Positions 17,927 through 28,569 of a stretch of 64,000 bases of DNA are shown here, one piece after another. The notes under the pieces are model-generated. The model did not search any database and had not been told where the DNA came from. It saw only the letters and a program-made list of their open reading frames with translations. The position numbers and the translations under genes are program-made. This DNA is from Gemmiger gallinarum. GTDB taxonomy: Bacteria; Bacillota; Clostridia; Oscillospirales; Ruminococcaceae. The stretch spans positions 737,103 through 801,102 of the forward strand of contig NZ_JADCKC010000002.1 of the NCBI RefSeq assembly GCF_014982805.1. Direction: 5' to 3'. Every line of letters starts with the position of its first letter. Within the stretch, counting starts at the first letter, position 1.

Positions 17927-18871
17927 TTAAAACAGCCCTTCCGGCAGAAGAATGTCGGTTTTGGGCACTTTCTCCCAGGCAAAGCCGTCGATGAGGTCGG
18001 CGGGGGTGCGGGGCGCGGGGGTGTCGGTCAGGCCGCAGGCATAGGCCAGGCGGCCCACCACCTCCTCGGGGGTGTAGCGGTCCCGGAGATGTTCCAGGCT
18101 CTGGTCCCCGTCCCGCTTGGACAGCCGCCGGCCGTCGGGGGCCAGCAGCAGGGGCAGGTGGTAAAATTCCGGGGCTTTCAGGTCCAGCACCTCATACAGC
18201 CACAGCTGCCGCGGCGTGCTGGACAAAAGGTCCGCCCCCCGCACCACCTCGGTCACCCCCATGAGGGCGTCGTCCACCACCACCGCCAGCTGATAGGCAA
18301 AGCCGCCGTCCGCCCGCCGCACAATGAAGTCCCCGCAGTCGGCGGCCAGATTTTCCGCATATCGGCCCAGGTGGCCGTCGGTAAAGGAGACCACCCGGTC
18401 GGGCACCTGTACCCGCCAGGCCGGGGGACGGATGGCACTTTTGGCGGCGATCTCCTCCGGCGTCAGGCTGCGGCAGGTGCCGGGATAGACCACCTGACCG
18501 TCGCTGCGGTGGGGGGCGCTGGCCGCGTGGAGCTGGCTTCGGGTGCAGAAGCAGGGATAGGTCAGTCCCAGGGCTTCCAGTTTATCATAGTATTGCTGGT
18601 AGAGGGCGGACCGCTCGCTCTGGTAGTAGGGGGCGTGGGGGCCGCCCCTGCTGCCGCCTTCGTCGGCGGAAAGCCCCAGCCAGGCCAGGTCCTCCTCCAG
18701 CAGGTCGGCGAAGCTGCGGGGGCAGCGCATGGCGTCCAGGTCCTCCACCCGCAGCACCACTTTGCCCCCTTTGCTCTTGGCGGACAGCCAGGCCAGCAGG
18801 CAGCAGCACAGGTTGCCCAGATGCATCCGCCCGCTGGGGCTGGGGGCATACCGCCCCACCACGGTACTCAT
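17927..18871 (-). CDS. gluQ: glutamyl-Q tRNA(Asp) synthetase (GluQ-RS)
   Basis: This 314-residue protein resembles the catalytic half of glutamyl-tRNA synthetase without the anticodon-binding domain. Motifs: YAPSPSGRMHLGN (the HIGH motif is HLGN), zinc-binding CFCTR with YPGTCR near residues 110-135, and the KMSKS counterpart RLSKRDGD near residue 245. GluQ-RS attaches glutamate to queuosine at position 34 of tRNA-Asp. Its ATG overlaps the stop of the upstream aminopeptidase gene (ATGA), so the two are co-translated. No queuosine synthesis genes are in the window. The length and the missing anticodon domain separate it from a true GluRS. Confidence 0.92.
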   Translation of the reverse strand: MSTVVGRYAPSPSGRMHLGNLCCCLLAWLSAKSKGGKVVLRVEDLDAMRCPRSFADLLEEDLAWLGLSADEGGSRGGPHAPYYQSERSALYQQYYDKLEALGLTYPCFCTRSQLHAASAPHRSDGQVVYPGTCRSLTPEEIAAKSAIRPPAWRVQVPDRVVSFTDGHLGRYAENLAADCGDFIVRRADGGFAYQLAVVVDDALMGVTEVVRGADLLSSTPRQLWLYEVLDLKAPEFYHLPLLLAPDGRRLSKRDGDQSLEHLRDRYTPEEVVGRLAYACGLTDTPAPRTPADLIDGFAWEKVPKTDILLPEGLF

Positions 18872-20199
18872 TCGGTGCGGGCCGTCTGCTCCAGGGTGCA
18901 GCGGCCGTCGCCCAGGGTGCGGATGTGAGCCCGGTAGAAGGCTCCCACCGCCTTGCGCATGGCGTCGGCGTCGGCACAGGCTGCCGTCTCCACCGCCGAG
19001 TGCATGGCCAGCTGGGGCAGGCCGATGTCCACCGTGGGCACCGGTACCGTGTTGGCCTGCAGGTTGCCCAGGGTGCTGCCCCCGGGCACGTCCGCCCGGT
19101 TGGCAAAGCGCTGGACGGGCACCCCCGCCATGCGGCAGATCTCCCCGAACACCGCCCCCGAGTAGGCGGTGGTGGAGTATTTCTGAGTGGCGTTATACTT
19201 GACCACTACGCCGCCGCCCAGACGCACCGGGCTGGCGGGGTCGGATTTCTCGGGGAAGTTGGGATGGGTGGCGTGGGCGTTGTCCGCCGACAGGCAGAAG
19301 CTGTTGGCCAGCGCCCGGGCCATGCCCTGACCGCTGTGGGGGATGGCATCCAGAATGCGGTCGAACAGATCCCGCACAAAGCTGCTCTGGGCACCCTGAC
19401 GGGTGGAGCTGCCCACCTCCTCGTTGTCCAGCATGGCCCACACGGGAGCGCAGGCGCTGTCACAGTCGGCGTCGGCATCCAGAAAGCCCATCAGGGTGGC
19501 GGCGGCGCAGCCCAGGTCGTCGATGCGGGGGGAGAGATAGTATTCCCCGTCGGGCCCGGTGCGCACCGGCTCCTGCAGGGTGGTGAGCAGCAGCTCGCTG
19601 TCCACCATGTCCTCCTCGGGCAGGCCCAGGGCCTCGGCCACCAGCGTCCGGATGGGCTTGCAGCCCTCGGGGCCGTAGAGGGGCTGCATATCCACCTGGG
19701 CGTTGTAGGTATGGCCGGAGTTGCAGCTGCGGTCAAAGTGGATGCACAGGGAGGGGATCACCGCCACGGGACGGTGAATGTCCACCAGGCGGGTGTCCAG
19801 GCCGTCCTCGGTGCGCACCAGCACCCGGCCCGCCACGCCCAGAGGCCGGTCCAGCCAGGTGGGCATGATCATGCCGCCGTAGCCTTCCACCGGCAGGCGC
19901 TCGCACCCGGCCGCGGTGGACTTGGCGGGCTTCAGTCGCCAGCCCGGGTTGTCCGAGTGGGAGATGGTCATCCGCCATCCCCCAATGGCATGCTCCGGCA
20001 CCCGCCAGGCCACGATGGACGACCCGTTGCGGGTGACATAATACCGGCCGCCGGGGGCCAGGTTCCAGTAGTCGGATTCTTCCAGTCTGGTATAGCCGGC
20101 TTCTTCCAGCCAGCGGGCGGCCTGGGCCACCGCGTGCCAGGGGGTCACGCCTGCCCGCAGAAAGTCAAACAGGCGGTCAAGGGTCTGTGCAGGTTCCAT
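18868..20199 (-). CDS. M18-family aminopeptidase
   Basis: This 443-residue cytoplasmic metallo-aminopeptidase belongs to the aspartyl aminopeptidase family (M18), which forms large tetrahedral assemblies. Dinuclear zinc-site motifs are visible: ISHSDNPGWRLKP near residue 75 (His and Asp), LDNEEVGSSTRQGA near residue 255 (catalytic Glu), and SADNAHATHPN near residue 300. The start at 20199 (MEPAQTLDRL) is chosen because the protein then begins at the family's usual N-terminus; the upstream open frame crosses the intergenic region. It is the first gene of a two-gene operon with gluQ, overlapped by four bases. The substrate is probably peptides with N-terminal acidic or hydrophobic residues. Confidence 0.93.
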   Translation of the reverse strand: MEPAQTLDRLFDFLRAGVTPWHAVAQAARWLEEAGYTRLEESDYWNLAPGGRYYVTRNGSSIVAWRVPEHAIGGWRMTISHSDNPGWRLKPAKSTAAGCERLPVEGYGGMIMPTWLDRPLGVAGRVLVRTEDGLDTRLVDIHRPVAVIPSLCIHFDRSCNSGHTYNAQVDMQPLYGPEGCKPIRTLVAEALGLPEEDMVDSELLLTTLQEPVRTGPDGEYYLSPRIDDLGCAAATLMGFLDADADCDSACAPVWAMLDNEEVGSSTRQGAQSSFVRDLFDRILDAIPHSGQGMARALANSFCLSADNAHATHPNFPEKSDPASPVRLGGGVVVKYNATQKYSTTAYSGAVFGEICRMAGVPVQRFANRADVPGGSTLGNLQANTVPVPTVDIGLPQLAMHSAVETAACADADAMRKAVGAFYRAHIRTLGDGRCTLEQTARTE

Positions 20200-20567
20200 G
20201 ATAAGGGAAAACCTTCTTTCTCCAATATAAGTATGACCGGGCGGGGGCAGGGGGCTTGGCCCGGCGGCTGTCCGGGACGCCCGGGAAATTTTGATAGTTT
20301 CTATTGTACCCGAATCCGCAGGCGGGGGCAACCGTGTCCCGGCGGGGCAAAACCGGCAGCCGGAACGCAAAACAGCGATGCCACGGCGAAAGCGGGGAAC
20401 AGGGGAGATACCGGGTCCCCTATGAAAAATTTGGGACGGCTTTTTTTGGCAAAGCTGCCGCCCGGGGGCTTGCATCCTTGGTGTGAATTTACTATATTGG
20501 ATGCAGGTCATTTTGACAAGTACGCACTTTTTGGATACCGCTCTCCGGCGGGGAAGGGAGACTAGCC
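20200..20567. other. divergent intergenic region between the M18 and HxlR genes
   Basis: This 368-base region lies between divergent genes and has no gene. It should carry promoters in both directions. A candidate for hxlR is at 20470-20498. The left part is GC-rich with no clear element. Confidence 0.6.
20470..20498 (+). promoter_or_regulatory. candidate promoter of the HxlR regulator gene
   Basis: TTGCAT (20470-20475) and TATATT (20493-20498) are 17 bases apart. A second TTGACA at 20513 has only a weak -10 partner; it may instead be part of an operator. Confidence 0.5.
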
Positions 20568-20981
20568 ATGAGACCGAATCCCGATTGTGACTGCCGCTAT
20601 GCCGACGTGGGCTGCGACAAGATGGAGTGGGTGATGGACAAGATCAGCGGCAAGTGGAAGATGCGCATTCTGTTTATGGTGGGGGCCCACGGCACCCTGC
20701 GCTACGGCGAGCTGCGGCGGCTGCTGGGGGACATCACCCACAAGATGCTCAGCGCCCAGCTCAAGGAACTGGCCGCCGACGGCCTCATCGCCCGCCACGA
20801 CTACGCCGAGGTGCCGCCCCGGGTGGACTACTCCCTCACCGAGCACGGGGAGGCATTGATGCCGGTGTTCGACGCCATCCAGAACTACATCCGCCGCTAT
20901 GGCTGCGCCTGTCCCGAACCCTGTGAGGACTGCCCGGACTGCGGGGATTGCGAGGCAAGCGGGGATGACACCGAATTGTAA
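20568..20981 (+). CDS. HxlR-family transcriptional regulator
   Basis: This 137-residue winged-helix protein has the HxlR pattern: VMDKISGKWKMRILF (first helix), LRYGELRRLLGDITHKMLSAQ (recognition region) and RVDYSLTEHG (wing). Such regulators respond to redox, aldehyde or small-molecule signals and often control an adjacent gene. Two features are odd. The N-terminus has clustered Cys (CDCRYADVGC), common in the family as redox sensors, and the C-terminal tail has six more Cys in CACPEPCEDCPDCGDC, suggesting metal or redox control. A GGAAGGGAG site precedes the ATG at 20568. The lipoprotein gene follows after about 100 bases. Confidence 0.9.
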   Translation: MRPNPDCDCRYADVGCDKMEWVMDKISGKWKMRILFMVGAHGTLRYGELRRLLGDITHKMLSAQLKELAADGLIARHDYAEVPPRVDYSLTEHGEALMPVFDAIQNYIRRYGCACPEPCEDCPDCGDCEASGDDTEL

Positions 20982-21083
20982 CCGGCGCCCCATGTATGGC
21001 AGGCACCGGGGCGGGTGAATACTATAAGGGAAACCACACCTGCACCGGCCACCCGGCGCAGCATACAGAAAGGAAGAAGCAAG

Positions 21084-21677
21084 ATGGCTATGAAAAAACT
21101 GGCGGCCTTCACGGCGGCGGCCGCTCTGTGTCTGGGGATGCTGACGGCCTGCAGCATGGACGGGTCCTCCTCCATGATGCCGTCCCCCACCCCCATGTCC
21201 CAGGCCACCACCGAGGAGGCCCACACCCCTGAGACGGCGCCCTCCACGGCGGAACCCTCGGCAGCACCGGAGGCCACTCCCGAGGTGGATATGGGTTACA
21301 CGGCGGCGGGTCTGACCCGGGTGCTGGACGGCTTTGTCTCCTACGAGTCGGGCACGGCAGGGGGAAGCTTAAAGGCGGCCATTGCGGCGGCGGATGTGGT
21401 GCGCTACACCGCCCAGTACGGCAAGGGCCATGACGCCGAGATCCGCGCCGACGCCGAGAACTGGAAGAATGGTCTGGACGCCGACAAGAAGGCTCTTCTG
21501 GACGAAAACTGGCCGGACATCTGCTACACGGCCAAGAGCATTACCGAAGACCCCGAAAAAACCAGGGAAATGCTGGCAGATGCCGGTGTGACGGAGGACT
21601 TCTCGGGGGTGGATCTGGAGACGGCCTCTGCCTGTGTGGACATTCTGGATGAGGTGTTCGGCGGCGGCAAAGAATAA
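21084..21677 (+). CDS. small lipoprotein of unknown function
   Basis: This 197-residue protein has a lipoprotein signal with lipobox LTAC (Cys near residue 23), then a Ser/Pro/Thr/Glu-rich linker to about residue 70 and an alpha-helical Ala/Asp-rich domain. I recognise no family. The start at 21084 (MAMKKLAAF) is supported by GAAAGGAAG seven bases upstream and by the signal peptide; a longer frame adds a non-signal extension. It lies downstream of the HxlR regulator, which could control it. A hairpin at 21706-21730 follows. Confidence 0.8.
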   Translation: MAMKKLAAFTAAAALCLGMLTACSMDGSSSMMPSPTPMSQATTEEAHTPETAPSTAEPSAAPEATPEVDMGYTAAGLTRVLDGFVSYESGTAGGSLKAAIAAADVVRYTAQYGKGHDAEIRADAENWKNGLDADKKALLDENWPDICYTAKSITEDPEKTREMLADAGVTEDFSGVDLETASACVDILDEVFGGGKE

Positions 21678-21705
21678 GGCAAACCGGCGGCAAAAGACAG
21701 AAAAA

Positions 21706-21734
21706 CGGGGCTCCCCGGAAGGGAGCCCCGCTTT
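21706..21734. terminator. terminator between convergent lipoprotein and PTS genes
   Basis: Perfect arms CGGGGCTCCC and GGGAGCCCCG around CGGAA are preceded by AAAAA and followed by CTTTCT, so it can act on both strands. The two genes converge here. Confidence 0.8.
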
Positions 21735-21767
21735 CTGTGTAAGCGCGAGATGCGGAGATGGTAAGGA

Positions 21768-24997
<3,230 letters not shown>

Positions 24998-25855
24998 ATG
25001 GATCTGAACTGCCGCATGCAGCGTCACACCGGCCTGACCCAGACCGAGCGCCATTTGCGGGATTACATTCTCAGCTATCCCGACAAGGTCGCGCAAATGA
25101 ACGTGCGGGAGCTGGCGCAGGCCAGCTTTACCAGCCCGTCGGCGGTGATCCGCTTTTGTCAGAAGTTCGGCTACAGGGGACTCAAGGATTTCAAGGCAGA
25201 CCTGTTTCGCACGTCCGGGCCGCAGCCGGAGGGCGAACTGCCCGACTGCAACTATCCCTTTGCCGCCGATACCCCCTTTGACCAGGTGACCGATGCGGTG
25301 CTTATGATCGAGCAGGAAAGCCTGCGCCGGCTGCGCATCTCTCTGGACGGGCAGGAGGTGAAGCGGGCGGTGGCGCTGTTGCTGGGGGCGGACTGCGTGG
25401 ATCTGTGTGCCCTGGGCACCAGCGGCCACATGAGCGCGGATTTCGCTTTCCGCATGATGAAGTTCGGGCACCGGGTCAATCTCATCTCCGACCGCATGGA
25501 ACTGAGCTATTCCGCCCTGCAGATGGACCGCCGCCATTGCCTGCTCATCGTCTCCTACTCCGGCTCCAATGAGCAGCTGCGCATCTCTCTGCGGGCGGCC
25601 AAGGAGCATGGGGCGCCGGTGATCGCGGTGAGCGCCCGGCCCGAAAGCTTTGCAGGCATGCAGGCAGACTGTGTGCTGGCCCTGCCGCCCCTGGAATCCA
25701 ACGACGACAAGATCTCCACCTTTGCCTCCGCCGTGGCGGAAAAGGCGGTGCTGGATGTACTGTTTGCCCATATTTTCCAGCAGGATTATGACCGGAATGC
25801 GGCCTTTGTCCACGCCGATGCCCGCCGCCTGGAACAGGTCCGCCTGAAACCCTGA
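24998..25855 (+). CDS. RpiR-family regulator with SIS domain, first copy
   Basis: This 285-residue regulator has an N-terminal helix-turn-helix (TQTERHLRDYIL, then ASFTSPSAVIRFCQKFGYRG) to about residue 75. A C-terminal SIS domain binds phospho-sugars, with LGTSGHMSADFAFRMM and IVSYSGSNEQLRIS as the sugar-phosphate contact regions. It is divergent from the GH1/IIBC operon, the usual arrangement for a regulator that senses the phosphorylated product and controls that operon; this role is inferred. GGGGAAGG precedes the ATG. A stem-loop terminator follows at 25876-25919. Confidence 0.93.
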   Translation: MDLNCRMQRHTGLTQTERHLRDYILSYPDKVAQMNVRELAQASFTSPSAVIRFCQKFGYRGLKDFKADLFRTSGPQPEGELPDCNYPFAADTPFDQVTDAVLMIEQESLRRLRISLDGQEVKRAVALLLGADCVDLCALGTSGHMSADFAFRMMKFGHRVNLISDRMELSYSALQMDRRHCLLIVSYSGSNEQLRISLRAAKEHGAPVIAVSARPESFAGMQADCVLALPPLESNDDKISTFASAVAEKAVLDVLFAHIFQQDYDRNAAFVHADARRLEQVRLKP

Positions 25856-25875
25856 ATGCCTTTCCACACAGACCG

Positions 25876-25919
25876 CCAGCCCGCGTGCCGCCTTTTGCAA
25901 AAGACGGCCGCGGGCTTTT
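25876..25919 (+). terminator. rho-independent terminator after the first RpiR gene
   Basis: Outer arms AGCCCGCG and CGCGGGCT hold an inner stem GCCGCCTTTTG/CAAAAGACGGC, and TTTTGG follows. It lies 20 bases past the regulator stop. Confidence 0.8.
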
Positions 25920-25994
25920 GGTTTGCCTGCTTGCACCCCGGCGTCCGTCCCGCTTATAATAGAGGGCAGAACCGGGCGGGGGAGGCGGGGCGCC

Positions 25995-26465
25995 GTGAAG
26001 GTGATCTTTCTGGACGTGGACGGCGTTCTCTGCACGCCGCTGAGCGTGGCCCTCAGCAATCTGCTGCGCCTGCCCATGGACCGCCAGCTGTTTGACCCGG
26101 CGGCCCTTTTCTGGCTGCGGCGGCTGGTGAAAACGACCGGGGCGGCGGTGGTGCTGTCCTCCTCCTGGCGGGAGGAACTGTACCGGGACGAGCCGGTCTG
26201 CCGGGCGGTCATTGACAACCTGTACCGCGCCCTGGCCCGGAATCATACCCCCATCACCGATGTTACGCCCCTTTTGGAGCAGGGCGGCAAGGGGGCGGAG
26301 ATCGCCGCCTGGCTGCAAGCCCATCCCTGCCGGGGCTACGCCGTGCTGGATGACCGGGACTGCTTTGGGTCGGCCCCGGCGGTGGGGGAGCACTGGATAC
26401 AGGTCCCGCCGGAGCGGGGACTGCGATACAGAGAATATCTTGCCGCGCGGCAGCTGCTGCGCTGA
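25995..26465 (+). CDS. HAD-superfamily hydrolase-like protein
   Basis: This 156-residue protein starts at a GTG (25995) in a purine-rich GGGGGAGGCGGGG context, so MKVIFLDVDGVLC opens the HAD fold directly. The longer upstream frame runs through the terminator and is unlikely. HAD motif I is DVDGVL (nucleophile Asp7), motif II is VLSSSWREE, and the motif III/IV region is VLDDRDCFG. There is no cap domain. This short form resembles the HAD proteins that Pfam groups as HAD-like domains in Swiss-army-knife RNA repair proteins. The substrate is unknown. Neighbours are a TrmH methyltransferase (32 bases downstream) and two regulators; a functional link to them is not obvious. Confidence 0.82.
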   Translation: MKVIFLDVDGVLCTPLSVALSNLLRLPMDRQLFDPAALFWLRRLVKTTGAAVVLSSSWREELYRDEPVCRAVIDNLYRALARNHTPITDVTPLLEQGGKGAEIAAWLQAHPCRGYAVLDDRDCFGSAPAVGEHWIQVPPERGLRYREYLAARQLLR

Positions 26466-26497
26466 ACTTGTTGTGAGAGGGAGGGGGAACATACCCT

Positions 26498-27328
26498 ATG
26501 CCGCAGATCATGGAACTGACCGATTTTTCCGCCCCTGAGCTGGACGTTTATGCCCGGCTCACCGACACCCGGCTGCGCAGCCGGGCGGAACCGGAGAAGG
26601 GCATTTTCATTGCCGAAAGCCCCAAGGTCATCACCACGGCGCTGAATGCGGGGTATGAGCCCATCTCCTTTCTCATGGAGCACCGCCATATAGAGGGGGA
26701 CGCCGCACCCCTGCTGGCCCGCTGCCCGGATGTGACGGTCTACACCGGCAGCCGGGACCTGCTGCGCCAGCTCACCGGCTTTGCCCTGACCCGCGGTGTG
26801 CTGTGCGCCATGCGCCGCGCCGCCCTGCCCAGCGTGGAGACCGTCTGCGCCGGGGCCAGGCGCATCGCCGTGCTGGAGGGGGTGGTGGACTCCACCAATG
26901 TGGGGGCCATCTTCCGGTCTGCCGCGGCCCTGGGCATGGACGGGGTGCTGCTCACCCCCACCTGCTGCGACCCTCTCTGCCGCCGGGCCATCCGGGTGAG
27001 CATGGGCACCGTCTTTCAGATGCCCTGGACCTACATCGGGGACGCACCCTCCCAGTGGCCCCGCCCCGGCCTGGACCGGCTGAAGGCCATGGGCTTTGCC
27101 ACGGCGGCCATGGCCCTGACCGATGACTCGGTGAGCCTGCGGGACCCGGCTTTGGCGGCGGAGGAAAAGCTGGCCATCGTTCTGGGCACCGAGGGTGACG
27201 GCCTGGCCCCCCGTACCGTGGCGGGGTGTGACTACACCGTGCGCATCCCCATGGCCCACGGAGTGGATTCCCTCAACGTGGCGGCGGCCGGGGCGGTGGC
27301 CTTCTGGCAGCTGGCCGCGCCCCAGTAA
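26498..27328 (+). CDS. TrmH/SpoU-family RNA 2'-O-methyltransferase
   Basis: This 276-residue member of the SPOUT RNA methyltransferases moves a methyl group from S-adenosylmethionine to a ribose 2'-OH in rRNA or tRNA. All three SpoU motifs are present: STNVGAIFRSAAALG (motif 1, Asn and Arg) near residue 130, IVLGTEGDGL (motif 2) near residue 225, and IPMAHGVDSLNVAAAGAV (motif 3) near residue 250, which forms the trefoil knot. The N-terminal 100 residues are a substrate-binding domain. The target nucleotide cannot be assigned. It lies between the HAD gene and the second RpiR gene with short gaps and is likely co-transcribed with them. Confidence 0.92.
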   Translation: MPQIMELTDFSAPELDVYARLTDTRLRSRAEPEKGIFIAESPKVITTALNAGYEPISFLMEHRHIEGDAAPLLARCPDVTVYTGSRDLLRQLTGFALTRGVLCAMRRAALPSVETVCAGARRIAVLEGVVDSTNVGAIFRSAAALGMDGVLLTPTCCDPLCRRAIRVSMGTVFQMPWTYIGDAPSQWPRPGLDRLKAMGFATAAMALTDDSVSLRDPALAAEEKLAIVLGTEGDGLAPRTVAGCDYTVRIPMAHGVDSLNVAAAGAVAFWQLAAPQ

Positions 27329-27347
27329 GCACAGGAGGCGGAACACC

Positions 27348-28229
27348 ATGCTGATCCGGGAACAGCTCAAACAGCAGGCGGGTTTCTCCGACGTGGAGCG
27401 CAGCATCGCCGATTTCATTCTGGCCCGGGGGGCTGGGCTCAAACAGCTCAGCGCCCGGCAGATCGCGGCGGAGGCCTACGTCTCCCCCTCGTCGGTGGTG
27501 CGCCTGTGCCAGAAACTGGGCTACGACGGCTACCATGCCTTTCAGGATGCCTGGCTGGCGGAACAGGAATATCTGTCCAGCCGGTTCCAGGATCTGGACG
27601 CCAACCATCCCTTTGACCCCGGCGACCCTATCACCGTCATTGCCCGCAAACTGGGCGCCCTGTACCGGGAGACCATCGACGACACCCTGGCCCTGCTGGA
27701 CCCCGACGCTCTGGTCAGGGCGGTGGGGTACTGCCGGCGGGCCCGGAACATTTATATCTGTGCGGGCGGCGCCCAGAGCGCCCTGGCCGAGTCCTTTGCC
27801 GAAAAAATGGCCAAGATCGGCAAGCCGGTGGTGCTGTCCCAGCGCAACGATCTCATGTATTTCCACGCCTGCAACTGCGACCTGAAGGACTGCTTCATCG
27901 TGCTGTCCTACTCAGGGGAGACGCCCCAGACCCTGCGGGTGGCCCGCAAACTGAAACAGCGCCGGGTCAACACCATCGCGGTGACCTCCTACGGCAGCAA
28001 CACCCTGGCGTCGCTGTTTGACTGCGTGCTCTGTGTCTCCACCCGGGAACGGCTGGTCAGCAATATGGGCAGTTTCAGTGCCCACCTTACCGCCCTGTTC
28101 GTGCTGGACGTGCTGTATGCAGGGGTGCTCAGCCAGAACTACGACCAGGTGGCCGACGACCGGGTGAAAAACGTCCGGGATTTTGAGATCTACCGTCACA
28201 GCGACAATCCTCTGCTGCGGGAGGAATGA
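27348..28229 (+). CDS. RpiR-family regulator with SIS domain, second copy
   Basis: This 293-residue paralogue of the regulator at 24998 has the HTH AEAYVSPSSVVRLCQKLGYDG near residue 55 and a SIS domain with CAGGAQSALAESFAEKM and IVLSYSGETPQTLRV. The start at 27348 (MLIREQLKQQAGFSD) has AGGAGGCGG upstream; the long upstream frame overlaps the methyltransferase in another frame. It reads in the same direction as the intact IIBC/GH1 operon 340 bases further on and probably controls that operon in response to a phosphorylated beta-glucoside. A terminator at 28254-28303 separates them. Confidence 0.93.
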   Translation: MLIREQLKQQAGFSDVERSIADFILARGAGLKQLSARQIAAEAYVSPSSVVRLCQKLGYDGYHAFQDAWLAEQEYLSSRFQDLDANHPFDPGDPITVIARKLGALYRETIDDTLALLDPDALVRAVGYCRRARNIYICAGGAQSALAESFAEKMAKIGKPVVLSQRNDLMYFHACNCDLKDCFIVLSYSGETPQTLRVARKLKQRRVNTIAVTSYGSNTLASLFDCVLCVSTRERLVSNMGSFSAHLTALFVLDVLYAGVLSQNYDQVADDRVKNVRDFEIYRHSDNPLLREE

Positions 28230-28253
28230 CCCCGCGGCAAGTCATATGCAGCA

Positions 28254-28303
28254 AGGCCGGGCATGCCCCCGCAGCAACGGGGAGGCACGCCCGGCCCTTT
28301 TTT
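28254..28303 (+). terminator. rho-independent terminator after the second RpiR gene
   Basis: Arms GGCCGGGC and GCCCGGCC with an inner GCCCCC/GGGGAGGC pairing are followed by a run of T. It lies about 25 bases past the regulator stop. Confidence 0.85.
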
Positions 28304-28412
28304 GCCCTTTGGCAGATTGCACCATCCCGCCCGGCGAGATTCTGACAGCCTGCCATAGGTTTTGGCAGCGTGTTTCACAAACTCCGCCATTTTTTCTGCA
28401 ATTGTTGCAACA

Positions 28413-28433
28413 CTGTTGAAACACATCCCGGAA
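28413..28433 (+). promoter_or_regulatory. candidate RpiR operator, two tandem decamers
   Basis: TGTTGCAACA and TGTTGAAACA lie 11 bases apart, one helical turn, directly upstream of the candidate promoter. TGTCTGAAACA near 24789 in the other module's control region looks related. Confidence 0.45.
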
Positions 28434-28436
28434 ATC

Positions 28437-28465
28437 TTGCCTTTTCAATGCCCCGGGACTAGACT
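28437..28465 (+). promoter_or_regulatory. candidate promoter of the second beta-glucoside operon
   Basis: TTGCCT (28437-28442) and TAGACT (28460-28465) are 17 bases apart. Both boxes are moderate matches, as expected of a regulated promoter. Confidence 0.5.
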
Positions 28466-28569
28466 GAAATCACCAAAACAAATCGATTTGCAGCGAAAAA
28501 ATCCCGCGACGGCGGGGACGGGTACGGAACGAATGTTCTGAATGATGTGAAACAGAAAAGGAGAAAATC

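Larger units (their letters stand above)
28230..28569. other. regulatory region of the second beta-glucoside operon
   Basis: This 340-base stretch has no gene. It holds the rpiR terminator (28254-28303), a candidate operator with two decamers 11 bases apart (28413-28433), and a candidate promoter (28437-28465) about 100 bases from the PTS gene. Confidence 0.7.

Noticed and set aside
16945..17982. 345-residue minus-strand open frame crossing repeat modules
   Set aside because: It runs over L and M modules in non-coding DNA; the same text is not kept open in the copy at 2.7-3.6 kb.
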